A stretch of 64,000 nucleotides of DNA from CAMEON01 sp045128275 (GTDB taxonomy: Bacteria; Bacillota; Clostridia; Oscillospirales; CAG-272). The notes under the pieces are model-generated. The model searched no databases, was not told the origin of the DNA, and saw only the letters and a list, made by a program, of their open reading frames with translations. Numbering within the stretch: position 1 is the stretch's first letter; every line of letters begins with the position of its first letter. The translations under genes and the position numbers were made by a program. This document shows positions 25,666 through 34,978 of this stretch, piece after piece. The stretch lies in NCBI GenBank assembly GCA_045128275.1, contig JBGVRH010000017.1, positions 17,101-81,100 of the forward strand, given 5' to 3'.

Positions 25666-26163
25666 ATGTTTGACCTTTCCTTCCTGACCACCGATCTTAT
25701 CTTCACCCTCATCTTCGCCGCCCTGCTCGTGGGTCTGGTGATCTTTTTGGCCGTCAGCGTCAGCCGCTCCAAGAAAAAGGGGAGCGACGTGGATCCCCTC
25801 CCCGAGGAGACCGAGACCTTGGCGGAGAATGCCGACACCGACACCGACGAGAGCTGGATGCCCCCCGAGCCCGAGGCCTTCCCCGCCCGTATCGTGGATA
25901 TGCGGGTGGTGACCGGCAACGTAGGGGGCAATAAGCGCCCCAAAACGGGGGTCTCCTTCCTGGTGACCTTTCTCACCGACGATGGGGAGCGCACCGAGTA
26001 CCCCGTCCCCGAGGAGCTGTACGTCACCCTGGACATCGACCAAACGGGGACCCTGGTCATCCTCAACGGCGGCTTCTTCGACTTCGGCGCGGGGGATGAG
26101 TACGATCCCGAGGCCGTGGAGGAGTTCGAGAAGACCTTCGACCCCTTCTCGGATGATGAATAA
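25666..26163 (+). CDS. DUF2500-like membrane protein
   Basis: A 165-residue protein with one N-terminal transmembrane helix (about residues 8-30), an acidic linker, and a small beta-rich domain (ARIVDMRVVTGN...YPVPEELYVTLDIDQTGTLVILNGGFFDF) that resembles the DUF2500 pattern of a variable stretch ending in a glycine-containing barrel-like segment. AAAGGAG precedes the ATG. Function unknown. It ends at a terminator shared with the convergent spoIIR. Confidence 0.65.
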   Translation: MFDLSFLTTDLIFTLIFAALLVGLVIFLAVSVSRSKKKGSDVDPLPEETETLAENADTDTDESWMPPEPEAFPARIVDMRVVTGNVGGNKRPKTGVSFLVTFLTDDGERTEYPVPEELYVTLDIDQTGTLVILNGGFFDFGAGDEYDPEAVEEFEKTFDPFSDDE

Positions 26164-26166
26164 CGC

Positions 26167-26199
26167 AAAAAGGACTACTCATTGTCGGGTAGTCCTTTT
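26167..26199. terminator. Bidirectional terminator between the DUF2500-like gene and spoIIR
   Basis: AAAAAGGACTAC-loop-GTAGTCCTTTT, with A/T tracts on both sides and convergent genes. Confidence 0.85.
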
Positions 26200-26211
26200 C
26201 ATATGCTCAAC

Positions 26212-26820
26212 TCAACCAAACCAATCCTCCAGCACCTCCAGGAGCTTGAAGCGCACCTTGTACTTGGTCTTCCCCGTCTCGGTGATGATGCCGTACTGAT
26301 CCTTGGTCAGCCCCACCTGGATGAATGCGTCCTCGTTGTCCTGCTTGGCGGTGGCGGCAGACAGGCAGAGGGGCGGGAAGAGACAGCACCACCAGTTCTG
26401 CCCTTCCCCCGAGCCGATAAGAACGCGAAGGGAGACGTACGTCCCCGCAGGAAAGGCGCAGGACTCGTAGGTGCGGGTGGGATAATCCTCCTCCCCCAGG
26501 AGTACCGTCACGGGGTAGTCGTATCCCTCGGACGAAATGACGGCGGAGGCGGCGGCTTCCAGTTCGGTCAGATGGGCGGTGAGAGCCTCCACCGCCTCGG
26601 CTTGGGTCTTGCAACCACCCACGTAGGGTGCGGCGGCCTCCAGCACCCCGTCCCGCACCTTGAGTTTGAGGGCTTGATCGGCCTCGCTGTCGGAATTGGC
26701 CAGCACGTGGAGCCGTACCACCGTGTCGTAGACCTCCCGCTCCCCGTGGACGGGCAGGAAGCTGAGGGCCATCATGGTCACGAGCAGGATCACAATGGCT
26801 ACGTAAAACTTTTTGGGCAT
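26212..26820 (-). CDS. spoIIR: Stage II sporulation protein R
   Basis: A 202-residue protein: N-terminal signal/anchor helix (about residues 5-22), then the SpoIIR signature VRLHVLANSDSEADQALKLKVRD and later GQNWWCCLFPPLC. SpoIIR is made in the forespore, crosses into the intermembrane space and triggers SpoIIGA to process pro-sigma-E in the mother cell; spoIIGA and sigE are also in this window. The start at 26820 is preferred over a 13-codon extension because AAGGAGG lies at 26829-26835. That site is embedded in a terminator-like hairpin (see 26823-26872), suggesting that readthrough from nrnA is silenced. Confidence 0.93.
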   Translation of the reverse strand: MPKKFYVAIVILLVTMMALSFLPVHGEREVYDTVVRLHVLANSDSEADQALKLKVRDGVLEAAAPYVGGCKTQAEAVEALTAHLTELEAAASAVISSEGYDYPVTVLLGEEDYPTRTYESCAFPAGTYVSLRVLIGSGEGQNWWCCLFPPLCLSAATAKQDNEDAFIQVGLTKDQYGIITETGKTKYKVRFKLLEVLEDWFG

Positions 26821-26822
26821 AG

Positions 26823-26872
26823 AAAAAACCTCCTTGTGTGATGGGGTTAGCATGACCATACACAGGGAGGTT
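26823..26872 (-). terminator. Terminator of nrnA fused to the spoIIR ribosome binding site
   Basis: On the minus strand AACCTCCCTGTGT (26872-26860) pairs with ACACAAGGAGGTT (26839-26827), 12 of 13 bases, followed by T6 (26828-26823). The 3' arm contains AAGGAGG, the spoIIR Shine-Dalgarno sequence, and the T run fills the spacer to its ATG at 26820. Confidence 0.8.
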
Positions 26873-26893
26873 TATTCAGTTCTTTCAATCTTT

Positions 26894-27889
26894 TTACAGG
26901 ACGGCCAGAATGGCGCGGGAGATCATCTCCACCACCTCATCCATCCCCCCGTCGCAGGTCACGGTACACCCCGCGGCCTTGATATGCCCGCCGCCGCCGA
27001 ACTCGGCACAGATGGCGGCCACGTCCACCTCGCAGGAGGAGCGCATGGACACACGGTAAACTCCCTCGGCCTTGGGCTGGCGGATAGCGACGGCCACTTG
27101 AACCCCTTGGAGTCCGCGTGCCACGTCCACCAGCGTCCCCAGATGCTCGTCGGTAAAGCCGTACTGCTCCATGAGATCAAAGGGCATGGCCACGATACCC
27201 AGCTTACCGTCGGCGTAGAGCCGCAGGCGGTCAAAGCCCACCTTCTCGGCTTGGAGGAGCTTGTAGGACTTCACCCCAAAAAGGCGGTGGTTGAGGTCGG
27301 CGGAGTCAAAGCCCGCCTCCAGAAGCGCGGCGGCGGCGCGGTGGGTCTCGGGGGAGGCGTTGCTGTAGCGGAAGCACCCCGTATCCGAGCTGATGGCGGC
27401 ATACAGGAGGCGATCCACCCCCTCGGGGATGGCGGGGATGCGATCCGACTTCACCAGCTCACGGGACAGGCGGTAGACCAGCTCCCCCGCAGAGGAGGCA
27501 TGGCCATCGATGTAGCCGTCGGCGTACATTTCTCCCTTGGCGTGGTGGTCGATCATGAGGTCGAAGCGGCCCTCGTAGTCGGGGTACAGGATACCTGCTT
27601 GGGCGGGGGAGGCGGTGTCCACCGAAATGATCTGAGTGGGGACAAAGTCGGCGGGGAGACTCTCCTTGAGGATGCTGTCCTGCAAGCCCTCGGTGAGGAA
27701 GCGCAGCCGCTCGGGGATCTCGTCCTCGCAGACGCAACAGGCGGTACAGCCCATGGCCTCCAAAATCAGCTTGAGGCCAAAGCCCGCCCCGATGGCATCC
27801 CCGTCGGGGTGACGGTGGAAGAGGATGAGGGTGGACTCATTCCCACGGATGCGGGCGGCGGCCTCAGTCAGGGTGAGAAGCTGATACAT
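26894..27889 (-). CDS. nrnA: DHH-family oligoribonuclease / pAp phosphatase
   Basis: A 331-residue DHH-DHHA1 phosphoesterase. HRHPDGDAIG near residue 22 and MIDHHAKG near residue 110 supply the metal-binding His/Asp residues; GGGGHIKAAGC near the end is the DHHA1 substrate-binding motif. NrnA degrades nano-RNA and pAp. The start at 27889 lies 7 bases after the rbfA stop. The usual Firmicutes order rbfA-nrnA is kept, but nusA, infB and truB are not in the window. A terminator follows directly. Confidence 0.9.
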   Translation of the reverse strand: MYQLLTLTEAAARIRGNESTLILFHRHPDGDAIGAGFGLKLILEAMGCTACCVCEDEIPERLRFLTEGLQDSILKESLPADFVPTQIISVDTASPAQAGILYPDYEGRFDLMIDHHAKGEMYADGYIDGHASSAGELVYRLSRELVKSDRIPAIPEGVDRLLYAAISSDTGCFRYSNASPETHRAAAALLEAGFDSADLNHRLFGVKSYKLLQAEKVGFDRLRLYADGKLGIVAMPFDLMEQYGFTDEHLGTLVDVARGLQGVQVAVAIRQPKAEGVYRVSMRSSCEVDVAAICAEFGGGGHIKAAGCTVTCDGGMDEVVEMISRAILAVL

Positions 27890-27896
27890 GGTGGGA

Positions 27897-28298
27897 TCAG
27901 TCCTCGTCCAGAAGATCGTCCAGAGCGGAGGTCTCGGCGGTCTCCTCGGGGGCATCCTCGGTGTAGGTAAAGCCGCTGATGATCTTCTCGATCTTGGCAC
28001 CGTAGGCGATGGAGGTGTCCTCCACGAAGGTCAGCTCGGGGGTGATGCGGAGGTTGAGGCTCTTGGCCAGCTGGCCGCGGATATAGGGGGCTGAGGACTC
28101 CAGACCCTTCTTCACGGTCTTCTTGTCCCCCTGCATATGGGAGTAGTAGATCTTGGCGAACTTGAGGTCGGGGGTGACCTCCACGCCCGTGACGCTGACG
28201 AAGGCCTCGCTGACGCGGGGATCCTTGACGGTGCGGATGATCTGCGCCGCTTCCTTGAACATTTCCTCGTTGATGCGGCTCTGACGGTATTTGGCCAT
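27897..28298 (-). CDS. rbfA: 30S ribosome-binding factor A
   Basis: A 133-residue RbfA with a KH-type fold. The N-terminal RQSRINEEMFKEAAQIIRTVKDPRV and the central FAKIYYSHM...KKGLESSAPYIRGQLAKSLNLRITPELTFVED are diagnostic. It matures the 16S rRNA 5' end and helps cold adaptation. The start at 28298 has AAAAGGAG upstream; 16 extra codons are possible but unsupported. The acidic C-terminus (DDLLDED) is a common tail. It heads the rbfA-nrnA pair. Confidence 0.95.
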   Translation of the reverse strand: MAKYRQSRINEEMFKEAAQIIRTVKDPRVSEAFVSVTGVEVTPDLKFAKIYYSHMQGDKKTVKKGLESSAPYIRGQLAKSLNLRITPELTFVEDTSIAYGAKIEKIISGFTYTEDAPEETAETSALDDLLDED

Positions 28299-28334
28299 GG
28301 TATGCTCCTTTTCGGTGTAATTTCGGATATACTG

Positions 28335-28526
28335 CGGGAGGGGCAAGCCCCTCCCCTACGGTGGGATTCAAAAACTTTCAAAAAAAGATTTATGCCCCGA
28401 ATCTGTAGCGGCGGCTATCAGCCGCTACATGACGGTGAACGTGCATAGAAGTGAGGATAATATCCTTTTTTGAAGGTTTTTGAGGAGAGTCCAGAGGGGG
28501 ACTTTTTTCAAAAAGTCCCCCTTTGG
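28335..28526. repeat. Cluster of palindromes between rbfA and tpiA (H)
   Basis: Contains GGGGCAAGCCCC (about 28340-28351), TGTAGCGGC...GCCGCTACA (28402-28427), outer arms TTCAAAAACTTTCAAAAAAAG (28368-28388) against CTTTTTTGAAGGTTTTTGAG (28463-28482), and GGGGGACTTTTT/AAAAAGTCCCCC (about 28496-28524). The AAAAACTTTC words recur in the F elements. No gene is evident. Confidence 0.6.
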
Positions 28527-28544
28527 CGTTCTTATGGTCCTCTC

Positions 28545-29300
<756 letters not shown>

Positions 29301-29340
29301 GATTGTTTATCCTTTTGTGTGTATTTCTTTTTCGAAAAGT

Positions 29341-29423
29341 TTTAGGAGTTCCAAGAACCCTTTTTCAAAAGGGTTCTTGGCGGGTCCAGGGCAGAGCCCT
29401 GGCGGGTGCAGGGCAGAGCCCTG
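29341..29423. repeat. Triple hairpin between pgk and tpiA (K)
   Basis: CCAAGAACCC...GGGTTCTTGG (about 29353-29382) is related to the hairpin in the F elements and is followed by TCCAGGGC-aga-GCCCTGG and TGCAGGGC-aga-GCCCTGC. It sits within the presumed pgk-tpiA transcript and could modulate the ratio of the two messages. Confidence 0.65.
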
Positions 29424-29424
29424 C

Positions 29425-30741
29425 TTACTCCTTGTCCATCAGGCAAGCGATACCGGGAAGCTCCAGACCCTCCAGGAACTCCAGGGAAGCGCCGCCGCCG
29501 GTGGAGATGTGGGTGATGCGATCGGCGTAGCCCAGCTGCTCGCAAGCGGCTGCGGAGTCACCACCACCGACGATGGAGATGCAGTCGGAGTCAGCCAGAG
29601 CCTCGGCCACGGAGATGGTACCCTTGGCCAGAGTGGGGTTCTCGAACACGCCCATGGGGCCGTTCCAAACGACGGTCTTGGCGGTCTTCACAGCCTCAGC
29701 GTACATAGCGCGGGTCTCGGTACCGATATCCATACCCTCCTTGTCGGCGGGGATAGCGGAAACGGGCACGATCTCCACGTCGATGGGAGCGTCGATGGGG
29801 TTGGGGAACTCAGCAGCAACAGCCACGTCCACGGGGAGCATGAGCTTGACGCCGTTGGCCTCAGCCTTAGCCATCATCTCCTTGCAGTAGTCGATCTTGG
29901 ACTCATCCAGCAGGGACTTACCGACCTCGTAGCCGCGGGCAGCCTGGAAGGTGTAGGCCATACCGCCGCCGATGATGAGGGTGTCCACCTTCTCGAGGAG
30001 GTTCTTGATGACGTTGAGCTTGTCAGCGACCTTTGCGCCGCCCAGGATGGCCACGAAGGGACGCTCGGGGTTGGACAGAGCCTTACCCATGACGGAGATC
30101 TCCTTCTGGATCAGGTAGCCGCAAACGGCAGGCAGACCTGCGTGCTGGACAACACCGGCGGTGGAGGCGTGAGCGCGGTGAGCGGTACCGAAAGCGTCGT
30201 TGACGAAGATCTCAGCGAAGGAAGCCAGAGCCTTGGAGAACTCGGGATCGTTCTTGGACTCGCCTGCGGTGAAGCGGGTGTTCTGGAGCAGAACGATGTC
30301 ACCGGGCTTCATAGCGGCGACCTTGGCCTGAGCGTCCTCACCAACGGTATCGTTAGCGAAGACAACGCCGCCACCCAGCAGCTCGTTGAGCTTGTCAGCA
30401 ACGACCTGGAGGGAGAACTTCTTCACGTCGCCCTTTGCCTTCTCCAGAGCGGCGGCGGTAGCGGCCTCCTGCTCCTCAGCGGGCAGCTTCTCGATCTTGG
30501 CGATCTCCTTCTTGTCCAGCTTCAGCTTGGCGTCGAAGACGTTGTGGGGCTTGCCCATGTGGGAGCACAGGATCACCATAGCGCCCTGATCGCGCAGGTA
30601 CTTGATGGTGGGCAGAGCCTCAACGATGCGCTTGTCACTGGTGATGACGCCGTCCTTGAGGGGCACGTTGAAGTCGCAGCGGACGAGAACCTTCTTGCCG
30701 GCAACCGCGATGTCTTCGATGGTCTTCTTGTTGTAAGTCAT
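29425..30741 (-). CDS. pgk: Phosphoglycerate kinase
   Basis: A 438-residue Pgk; the family is usually about 395-400. Diagnostic segments are VRCDFNVPLKDG, NDAFGTAHRAHAST, the hinge/nucleotide region FVAILGGAKVADKL and GGGDSAAACEQLG. The extra length lies mainly near residues 65-105 (KKEIAKIEKLPAEEQEAATA...DVKKF), a charged helical insertion in the N-domain. It makes ATP from 1,3-bisphosphoglycerate. The start at 30741 is preferred over a longer frame reaching into the promoter. Confidence 0.98.
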   Translation of the reverse strand: MTYNKKTIEDIAVAGKKVLVRCDFNVPLKDGVITSDKRIVEALPTIKYLRDQGAMVILCSHMGKPHNVFDAKLKLDKKEIAKIEKLPAEEQEAATAAALEKAKGDVKKFSLQVVADKLNELLGGGVVFANDTVGEDAQAKVAAMKPGDIVLLQNTRFTAGESKNDPEFSKALASFAEIFVNDAFGTAHRAHASTAGVVQHAGLPAVCGYLIQKEISVMGKALSNPERPFVAILGGAKVADKLNVIKNLLEKVDTLIIGGGMAYTFQAARGYEVGKSLLDESKIDYCKEMMAKAEANGVKLMLPVDVAVAAEFPNPIDAPIDVEIVPVSAIPADKEGMDIGTETRAMYAEAVKTAKTVVWNGPMGVFENPTLAKGTISVAEALADSDCISIVGGGDSAAACEQLGYADRITHISTGGGASLEFLEGLELPGIACLMDKE

Positions 30742-30815
30742 GGATGTATCCACCTTTCTTTTACGGTACCCCCACCCCGCGAGCGGGCATGGAAGTCCAA
30801 AATTCTTCACTTTAT

Positions 30816-30844
30816 AATATACCACATTTTTCCGCAATTATCAA
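30816..30844 (-). promoter_or_regulatory. Sigma-A promoter of pgk-tpiA
   Basis: On the minus strand TTGATA (30839-30844), 17 bp, TATATT (30816-30821). Confidence 0.8.
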
Positions 30845-30873
30845 GGGGTTTTTAAATATTTTCCGCATTTTCC

Positions 30874-30902
30874 TTGACATTTGTGAAGGCTTGGGTTACA
30901 AT
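30874..30902 (+). promoter_or_regulatory. Sigma-A promoter reading toward the DUF4185 gene
   Basis: TTGACA (30874-30879), 17 bp, TACAAT (30897-30902). Divergent from the pgk promoter; element G lies between it and the gene. Confidence 0.7.
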
Positions 30903-30950
30903 GGTTGCGGGGAGAGAGGATTTCTGTGGAAAATGACAAGGGGGATGGGG

Positions 30951-31113
30951 AAATTGGGGTTTAGCGGGCTGCTTAGAACGGTCATCCTGAGCGGAGCCGC
31001 AACGCGGCGGAGTCGAAGGATCTCCTTTTCTGACAAGAGATCCTTCGACTTCGGGCTTCGCCCTCCGCTCAGGATGACCGTCTAAATAACGCACCGACAA
31101 ACCCAAATTTGAA
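30951..31113. repeat. Terminal-box element with CGGTCATCCTGAG palindrome (G)
   Basis: Left box AAATTGGGGTTTAGCGGG, right box ACCGACAAACCCAAATTTG. Inside, CGGTCATCCTGAGCGGA (from about 30979) pairs with TCCGCTCAGGATGACCG (31064-31080), and GTCGAAGGATCTC pairs with GAGATCCTTCGAC, giving a long double hairpin. It would lie in the 5' leader of the DUF4185 transcript. Confidence 0.8.
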
Positions 31114-31180
31114 GCATTCAACAATCGGCTATAAAAAAACATGTGAAGGAGAAAAAGCGACGCCCCATCGGGCTTTGCTG

Positions 31181-32350
31181 ATGAATGATATGGACGAGAC
31201 CATGAAGAACAGTATCCATACCGAGCCTGCCGTGAAGGTGGAGAAGGCGGATGAATGGAGCAGACTTTTTGAGAGATACGGTCTGACCGAGACCGCGTGG
31301 ATCGGCGCCGACGGGATCTTCTCCTTTGCGCTGGACGGAAACGATGCCTTCGCCAGTGCCACTGACTGCACGAAAACCTTTTTCATTTTCAGCGATACGC
31401 TGTTCGGTACTGCAAGTGAGGACGGAAAAAAGGCCCTGCGGGAGGCCATGCCCAACCACACCTCCGCGATCCTCGAGGGAAGCAAGCCCGATGCCGCCAG
31501 GCGCAGATTTGTCTGGGGCAAGGGCGGCAGCTGCACCCTTGACCTGCAGGATCTCGATGATAACGATAAGAAAAATCTTGTGGGCAAGGTGAAATGGTTC
31601 ACGGACGGTCTTGTGCTGGGGGATAAGCTGTACCTGTTCTGCTACACCCCCATCGGACTCGCCAATGACAAGGTGGACATGGCCGTATTCCCCATCGTGG
31701 AGGGTAACGCCGATTATGAGCATTGTTCCCTCATCGAGTCCATACCTCAGCTATGTATGCTGAACCAGCAGGGGGAGCTGGCCCTGGACTACGGCTATGC
31801 CGTCCACGTGAATACCCAAGAAGCGGGAGCGCCCGATCCCGACGGGTATATCTACATCTACGGCGGCGGACGCGAGTACAACGGGTACGTTTCCCGTATC
31901 AAGGCCGAGGATTTCCCCGACTTTTCCAAGCTGAGATACTATAACGGAAGGGGATGGAGCAGAAATATGGCCGATTCCGCCCCCGTGATCCGGGGTATAT
32001 CCCGCGAATACAGCGTGACACCCATTCCCGTTGGCCCGAAGGCCGGAAAATACATCGCCGTATTCATGGATCAATGCGTGTCCGGTGATATCGCCTATGC
32101 TATCGCCGACACACCCTACGGGCCCTTCGGCGATGCCGTCCGTTTTTACCGCGCGCCCGAGGCGGGTGAGATCGTACCCGATGCGAAGGGCGGGGAGGAT
32201 ACGGCCTTCACCTATAATGCCAAGGCCCATCCCCACCTATCGGAGGGGAGCCGTTTGCTGATCAGCTACAACACCAACATATGGAACGGCGAAAACACCC
32301 CCTACTGCTATCACCCGAGATTCATTTGGCTTGACCTGGAAACCATCTGA
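31181..32350 (+). CDS. DUF4185 domain protein (glycosidase-like), cytosolic
   Basis: A protein of about 389 residues. TFFIFSDTLFGT near residue 65 is the DUF4185 hallmark; repeated aromatic/Gly segments (YIYIYGGGREYNGYVSRI, AYAIADTPYGPFGDAVRFY, LLISYNTNIWNGE) fit a five-bladed beta-propeller like GH43/GH62-type glycosidases. No signal peptide is seen, although many relatives are secreted. The start is uncertain: GAAGGAG at about 31145 is far from the ATG at 31181, and earlier frame codons up to 31109 cannot be excluded. Substrate unknown. Confidence 0.7.
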   Translation: MNDMDETMKNSIHTEPAVKVEKADEWSRLFERYGLTETAWIGADGIFSFALDGNDAFASATDCTKTFFIFSDTLFGTASEDGKKALREAMPNHTSAILEGSKPDAARRRFVWGKGGSCTLDLQDLDDNDKKNLVGKVKWFTDGLVLGDKLYLFCYTPIGLANDKVDMAVFPIVEGNADYEHCSLIESIPQLCMLNQQGELALDYGYAVHVNTQEAGAPDPDGYIYIYGGGREYNGYVSRIKAEDFPDFSKLRYYNGRGWSRNMADSAPVIRGISREYSVTPIPVGPKAGKYIAVFMDQCVSGDIAYAIADTPYGPFGDAVRFYRAPEAGEIVPDAKGGEDTAFTYNAKAHPHLSEGSRLLISYNTNIWNGENTPYCYHPRFIWLDLETI

Positions 32351-32519
32351 TCGGCATACCGCCTGCCTACCGATCCCCGCGGTGGCGGACTTGCCCGTTT
32401 CCGCCCATACAGAGTATGATGGCAGAATCTTCTTGAATATTTTTTCGAGGCGTGAAACGGTTTGGCTGTTTTCGCCGTCTATATGAATGAAAGTACTTTC
32501 AAGCAAAGGAGGCCCGGCG

Positions 32520-33125
32520 ATGCCCCGACACGTTCCCGACGACCGCTCCGATCACACGCTTCTGGATACCCTGAACCACGCCCTGGCTTCGGGGGACGCG
32601 GGAGCCGTGGATCGAGCCTTTGAGACCATATACGATACCTACGCGCGGTCGGTGGCCTTTGTCTGCGGACGTTTTTTGACCGACGACACCGACATACGGA
32701 GCGTGACAAACGATGTGTTCGTCAGCTTCTTTCAGCGCGCCCCCTACATAGAGGAAATCGAATCCCTCCGCGCCTACCTGTGCCAGGCTGCCCGCCGCGC
32801 CGCGCTGGACTTTTTGCGGGCGAAAAACCGACGGGAGCGGGGACTGACCGAGGTGACCTCCCCCGATGAGGACACCGACCCGTTGACCCTCGTCCCCGAT
32901 CCCGACGAGGATATCCCCTCCCACGCCCGCTACAAGGCCATGACCGCCGACCTATGCGCCACCGTAGGGAAGGAGAACACCGAGATCATTCTGTCCCACG
33001 CCGTCTGCGGGGAGAGCTTCCCCGCCATTGCCGCGCGGCTGGGGCTGAAGACGGGCACCGTCAAGACCCGCTACCACCGCGCCATCCACCAATTCCGCAA
33101 GGAGAAAGGAGACCGCTGGCTATGA
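32520..33125 (+). CDS. ECF-type RNA polymerase sigma factor (first pair)
   Basis: A 201-residue sigma-70 family protein. Region 2 lies about residues 30-95 (AFETIYDTYARSVAFVCGRFL...VTNDVFVSFFQ...LRAYLCQAARRAALDFLR) and region 4 about 135-195 (LSHAVCGESFPAIAARLGLKTGTVKTRYHRAI). AAGGAGG lies 7 bases before the ATG. Its stop overlaps the start of the membrane protein at 33122 (ATGA), the usual arrangement of an ECF sigma with its regulator. The signal is unknown. Confidence 0.88.
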   Translation: MPRHVPDDRSDHTLLDTLNHALASGDAGAVDRAFETIYDTYARSVAFVCGRFLTDDTDIRSVTNDVFVSFFQRAPYIEEIESLRAYLCQAARRAALDFLRAKNRRERGLTEVTSPDEDTDPLTLVPDPDEDIPSHARYKAMTADLCATVGKENTEIILSHAVCGESFPAIAARLGLKTGTVKTRYHRAIHQFRKEKGDRWL

Positions 33126-34915
33126 AGCCCGAGAAACACCCAAAAACCACCCCCGAAGAGTCCCTCCGCAACGCCTGCGAGGAGGGGATGGGACTTGACC
33201 TGCATTACAGTGAGATCCGCGGCCGCCTGGATACGGCCGAGATTTCCCGCGTGGGCCGCGTGCGGAGGGCCGCAAAGCCCGCCATGATCCCCACGGATGC
33301 CCCCGCACCCGCTCCCCGCCGCGCCTTCCCCGCCGTCCTGTTGGTGCTGGCGGTGCTGATCCTCACCCCCGCTCTGGCGGTGGGGAGCTTCCTCATCGCA
33401 CGCTCCACCATGGATCCCACGCCCCCCGACGAGACCGTTGAATATCTGCCTCCGCTGGGCACAAGCCCCGACCAGGGCTTGACCCCGGGTGTCCCCACCA
33501 TCGTGACCCCCCGTCCCATTACCCCCAACACCTCGGGGGAAGCGTGGGGCAACCTCTTCAATCTCACCGGATCCTACGCCACCGACAATGCCCTGTTCCT
33601 CCGTGCCGAGCATCTGGATCCCGCCATGACCGACGGGACTCTCCCCGCCGTGCTGACCGTCTCGGACGTGGCGGAGTGGAAGAGCTTTTACGGTGAATTC
33701 TGCGCCGACGGTGTCCCCTCACAGGAGCTTCTGGACGGGCTGAACGGCATGACCCGGGAATTCTTCCAAAACCATTCCCTGCAGATCATCATCACCGAGG
33801 GGAGAAGCGGCTCCATCCGCTACCGATTGGAGGAGGTCTATACCACCTACGGAAAGGTCCACCGAGCGTGGGGGCTGGTGGCCGAGGTGCCTCCCGCTCT
33901 GACTATGGATATCGTCCACTGGTGCGTCGTGATCCCCGTGAGCAAGGCCGAGGCCCAGTTGCCCATGATGGAGCTGACCATGCGGGATGAGCCTATGTGG
34001 GACGTGGTGGCACCCGATGACGTCATCACCGACATCATCATTCGAAATCCCGACAAGCTGTGGTTCAATGCCCAGTCCTACGTGAACGGCGACTGCCTCT
34101 TCGGGGGCGTCGACTACAGCGGCGACTACGATGAACCCTCCACTTGGATAGTCAACACCCTCGCGGAGTGGCAGGAGCTGTACGACGGCTGTGACACCTG
34201 CTACGACGAGAAATTCCTGCCCCGCGTGAACGAGTTGAACGCGGCGTTCTTTGCCGAAAAGTCCCTGTTGATCCTCCGCGTGAATGCGGGCAGCGGCTCC
34301 TACCGCCACCGCGTGGACGAGGTCACGGTGGAGGGGGAGGCTCTGCGCGTCACCCTCACCACCCTGTATCACGAGATGGACACTTGTGACATGGCCGCTT
34401 GGGCGATCCTCATCCCCATCGACAAGGCATACGGCGGCCTGCCCGTGGAGCTGGTCACGCGGTCAAAGCCCGACATGCCCCAAGTGACCGTAACGAATGG
34501 ATACCTGTACGGCGAAACGATCCACGCGAACGTCTCGAATAGCGAGGCCTTGGATGGGTATTCCTTCCCCTTCGGCCAGACCGTGGATTCCGTGAGAGCC
34601 TATCAGGCCGCTGTTCGTCTCATTGACGATCCCGACATGCCCACGGAGCTACGAAGAGCGATGAACAGCTTTGACGAGGCCTTCTTCGAGGAAAAGGCCC
34701 TGCTCATCCTCTATCTGGAGGATGAACCGGATGAGGTACACTATGAGGTAGATCCCACCGTCACACAGGAAGGGCTGATCCACGTCGGCGTCTCCGGCAG
34801 GTATCCCGTGGAAGGGAGCTTTCCAAGCCTCGGGGGCTCGGGCTATCGGGTGATCCTGATGCCTGTCGATAAGGAGCTTGCCAACCTGAACGTAGCCGTC
34901 TATATGCTCAAATAA
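33122..34915 (+). CDS. Membrane protein with three tandem extracytoplasmic repeats, probable regulator of the ECF sigma factor
   Basis: A 597-residue protein: about 68 cytosolic residues, one transmembrane helix (about 69-93), then three diverged copies of an approximately 145-residue domain. Each copy contains a segment with an acidic Asp/Glu patch, F(F/E)xxxSLLIL-type strands and a closing (V/I)xP(I/V)(S/D)K motif (for example VVIPVSKAEAQLP, ILIPIDKAYGGLP, ILMPVDKELANLN). Translational coupling to the sigma factor suggests anti-sigma or sensor function, but no canonical zinc anti-sigma motif (HxxxCxxC) is visible. A frame-shifted relic of another repeat end follows the stop. Confidence 0.7.
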   Translation: MKPEKHPKTTPEESLRNACEEGMGLDLHYSEIRGRLDTAEISRVGRVRRAAKPAMIPTDAPAPAPRRAFPAVLLVLAVLILTPALAVGSFLIARSTMDPTPPDETVEYLPPLGTSPDQGLTPGVPTIVTPRPITPNTSGEAWGNLFNLTGSYATDNALFLRAEHLDPAMTDGTLPAVLTVSDVAEWKSFYGEFCADGVPSQELLDGLNGMTREFFQNHSLQIIITEGRSGSIRYRLEEVYTTYGKVHRAWGLVAEVPPALTMDIVHWCVVIPVSKAEAQLPMMELTMRDEPMWDVVAPDDVITDIIIRNPDKLWFNAQSYVNGDCLFGGVDYSGDYDEPSTWIVNTLAEWQELYDGCDTCYDEKFLPRVNELNAAFFAEKSLLILRVNAGSGSYRHRVDEVTVEGEALRVTLTTLYHEMDTCDMAAWAILIPIDKAYGGLPVELVTRSKPDMPQVTVTNGYLYGETIHANVSNSEALDGYSFPFGQTVDSVRAYQAAVRLIDDPDMPTELRRAMNSFDEAFFEEKALLILYLEDEPDEVHYEVDPTVTQEGLIHVGVSGRYPVEGSFPSLGGSGYRVILMPVDKELANLNVAVYMLK

Positions 34916-34920
34916 CCTTC

Positions 34921-34971
34921 GCCAAGCTTCCCGTGGAGATCGTGGAAAAGACCGAACCGTTCACTCCGTAA
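34921..34971 (+). pseudogene. Out-of-frame relic of the repeat-domain C-terminus
   Basis: Directly after the stop of the upstream gene, in a different frame, the sequence reads AKLPVEIVEKTEPFTP and a stop. This matches the domain-2 end of the same protein (GGLPVELVTRSKPDMP). It looks like the remnant of an original C-terminus left after rearrangement or frameshift of the last repeat. Confidence 0.5.
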
Positions 34972-34978
34972 AAAAAGC

